Source: Pseudomonas sp. BP8
GTDB taxonomy: Bacteria > Pseudomonadota > Gammaproteobacteria > Pseudomonadales > Pseudomonadaceae
Length of the DNA: 64,000 nucleotides
Direction of reading: 5' to 3'
NCBI RefSeq assembly: GCF_017875955.1
Contig: NZ_JAGINK010000001.1
Span: 4,494,501-4,558,500 of the forward strand
Shown: one piece after another, positions 63,254-64,000 of the stretch
Numbering within the stretch: the stretch's first letter is position 1
How the letters are laid out: the number at the start of each line of letters is the position of its first letter
Notes under the pieces: generated by a model
What the model was told of the DNA's origin: nothing
What the model saw: the letters and a program-made list of their open reading frames with translations, nothing else
Databases searched by the model: none
Made by a program: the position numbers and the translations under genes

Positions 63254-64000
63254 TTGACTACTGCCCAGAACGCGCTCGACCAGGCGGTCGAACGCTGTGC
63301 CCAGGAACCGATCCAGGTCCCGGGCAGCATTCAGCCGCAGGGTTTCCTGCTGGTGCTCGACGAGCAGGAACTGCGCATCCTCCAGGCCAGCGAAAACGCT
63401 GAGCGCTGGCTCGGCCTGCCGGCCCAGGAAGTGCTCGGCTGTGCCTTCCCCGAGCTGGTCAGCGAGGGCTTCGACCTGCGCGCCCATCTGCAGTACCTGC
63501 CCGATGAAGAAGTCTTCCCGTTCCATATTGGCGACGTGCAGTTGCGCCACGGCGGTCCTCGCCTGCGGGTGCTGGTGCACCGCCACGACCAGGTGCTGAT
63601 CACCGAATTCGAACCCATGCGCGCCGCCAGCGGCCCGGCCGGTCAGGGCGACTACTATCCGCTGGTACGTGCCTTCGTCAGCAGCGTGCACAAGGCCGAC
63701 TGCATTGAAGACCTCCTCCAGCAGTCCGTGCTGCAGATCAAGCGCATCACCGGCTTTGGTCGGGTCAAGGCCTATCGCTTCGATGCCGAGGGCAATGGCG
63801 AGGTCCTCGCCGAAGTCGCCGACCCCGGTTACCCGAGCTACCTGGGCCTGTGCTTCCCGGCCTCGGACATCCCGCGTCAGGCGCGAGAGTTGTATCGGGT
63901 CAACCGTATCCGCGTGATCGAAGACGCCAACTACGTCGCCTCGCCGCTACTGCCAACCCGCAATCCGCGCACCGGCAAGCCGCTGGACATGAGCTTTGCG
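63254..64000 (+). CDS. bphP: Bacteriophytochrome (N-terminal part; runs off the window)
   Basis: At least 249 residues, open to the window end. The N-terminus carries the biliverdin-binding cysteine C15 (ERCAQEPIQVPGSIQPQGFLL), then the PAS domain and the start of the GAF domain with the canonical PASDIP motif (CFPASDIPRQARELYRVNRIR, D205). This predicts a red/far-red light sensor; the PHY and histidine kinase parts must lie beyond 64000. TTG at 63254 has AGGAG 8 nt upstream and is preferred; an in-frame ATG at 63191 lacks a ribosome site. Confidence 0.92.
   Translation, partial: MTTAQNALDQAVERCAQEPIQVPGSIQPQGFLLVLDEQELRILQASENAERWLGLPAQEVLGCAFPELVSEGFDLRAHLQYLPDEEVFPFHIGDVQLRHGGPRLRVLVHRHDQVLITEFEPMRAASGPAGQGDYYPLVRAFVSSVHKADCIEDLLQQSVLQIKRITGFGRVKAYRFDAEGNGEVLAEVADPGYPSYLGLCFPASDIPRQARELYRVNRIRVIEDANYVASPLLPTRNPRTGKPLDMSFA

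Overview
This window looks like the chromosome of a Pseudomonas species of the P. putida group. It is GC-rich. The gene order (reductive pyrimidine catabolism, zwf-gnd, a glgA-treZ-malQ-treY block, glgX, a glgB-treS-glgE block, then leucine catabolism) is the one I remember from P. putida. It carries an E. coli-like GlpT, a PrrF iron-responsive sRNA, and many intergenic REP palindromes of two Pseudomonas-type families. No rRNA, tRNA, CRISPR array or intact mobile element was seen. The species assignment is inference.

Layout. 1-0.7 kb: a NIPSNAP protein followed by a wrecked Nudix gene. 0.7-9.2 kb: a pyrimidine degradation set, with N-carbamoyl-beta-alanine amidohydrolase, an NCS1 permease, dihydropyrimidinase, both subunits of dihydropyrimidine dehydrogenase (PreT, PreA) and a RutR-like TetR regulator. 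9.4-13.1 kb: an MFS transporter, GlpT and a methyltransferase. 13.6-18.9 kb: a small orphan protein, then gnd-zwf-GH15 glucoamylase/trehalase-like enzyme on the minus strand. 19.0-24.4 kb: a 55-residue coiled-coil protein under a consensus RpoS -10, then a FecI-type sigma factor, FecR, an STN-bearing TonB-dependent receptor and a periplasmic esterase. 25-45.4 kb: alpha-glucan and trehalose metabolism.

The glucan region has two transcription units. On the plus strand, glgA-treZ-malQ-treY (plus a DUF2934 gene, then glgX) makes glucan and converts it to trehalose. On the minus strand, glgE-treS/maltokinase-glgB turns trehalose into maltose, maltose 1-phosphate and branched glucan. Together they form a trehalose/glucan cycle. 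Each unit is preceded by an AlgU-like promoter (GAAC..., 17-nt spacer, TC...), so a shared envelope/osmotic stress input is plausible.

45.5-53.1 kb: leucine/isovalerate catabolism. An acyl-CoA ligase is divergent from liuABCD, with two near-identical palindromic LiuR-like operators 50 bp apart between them. HMG-CoA lyase and LiuR are not in the window. 53.2-56.5 kb: an S24-type repressor, a small Pseudomonas orphan, prrF with a Fur box, an unusual sigma-region-4/FecR-N-terminus hybrid, and an M14 cytosolic carboxypeptidase. 56.5-62.9 kb: a Csu-type chaperone-usher pilus operon with four small subunits. 63.25 kb to the end: the start of a bacteriophytochrome.

The observations I consider most worth checking are the sigma4-FecR hybrid beside prrF, a REP-like sequence apparently absorbed in frame into treZ, the paired AlgU-like promoters of the trehalose/glucan units, and the LiuR-like operators separated from liuA by a REP hairpin.
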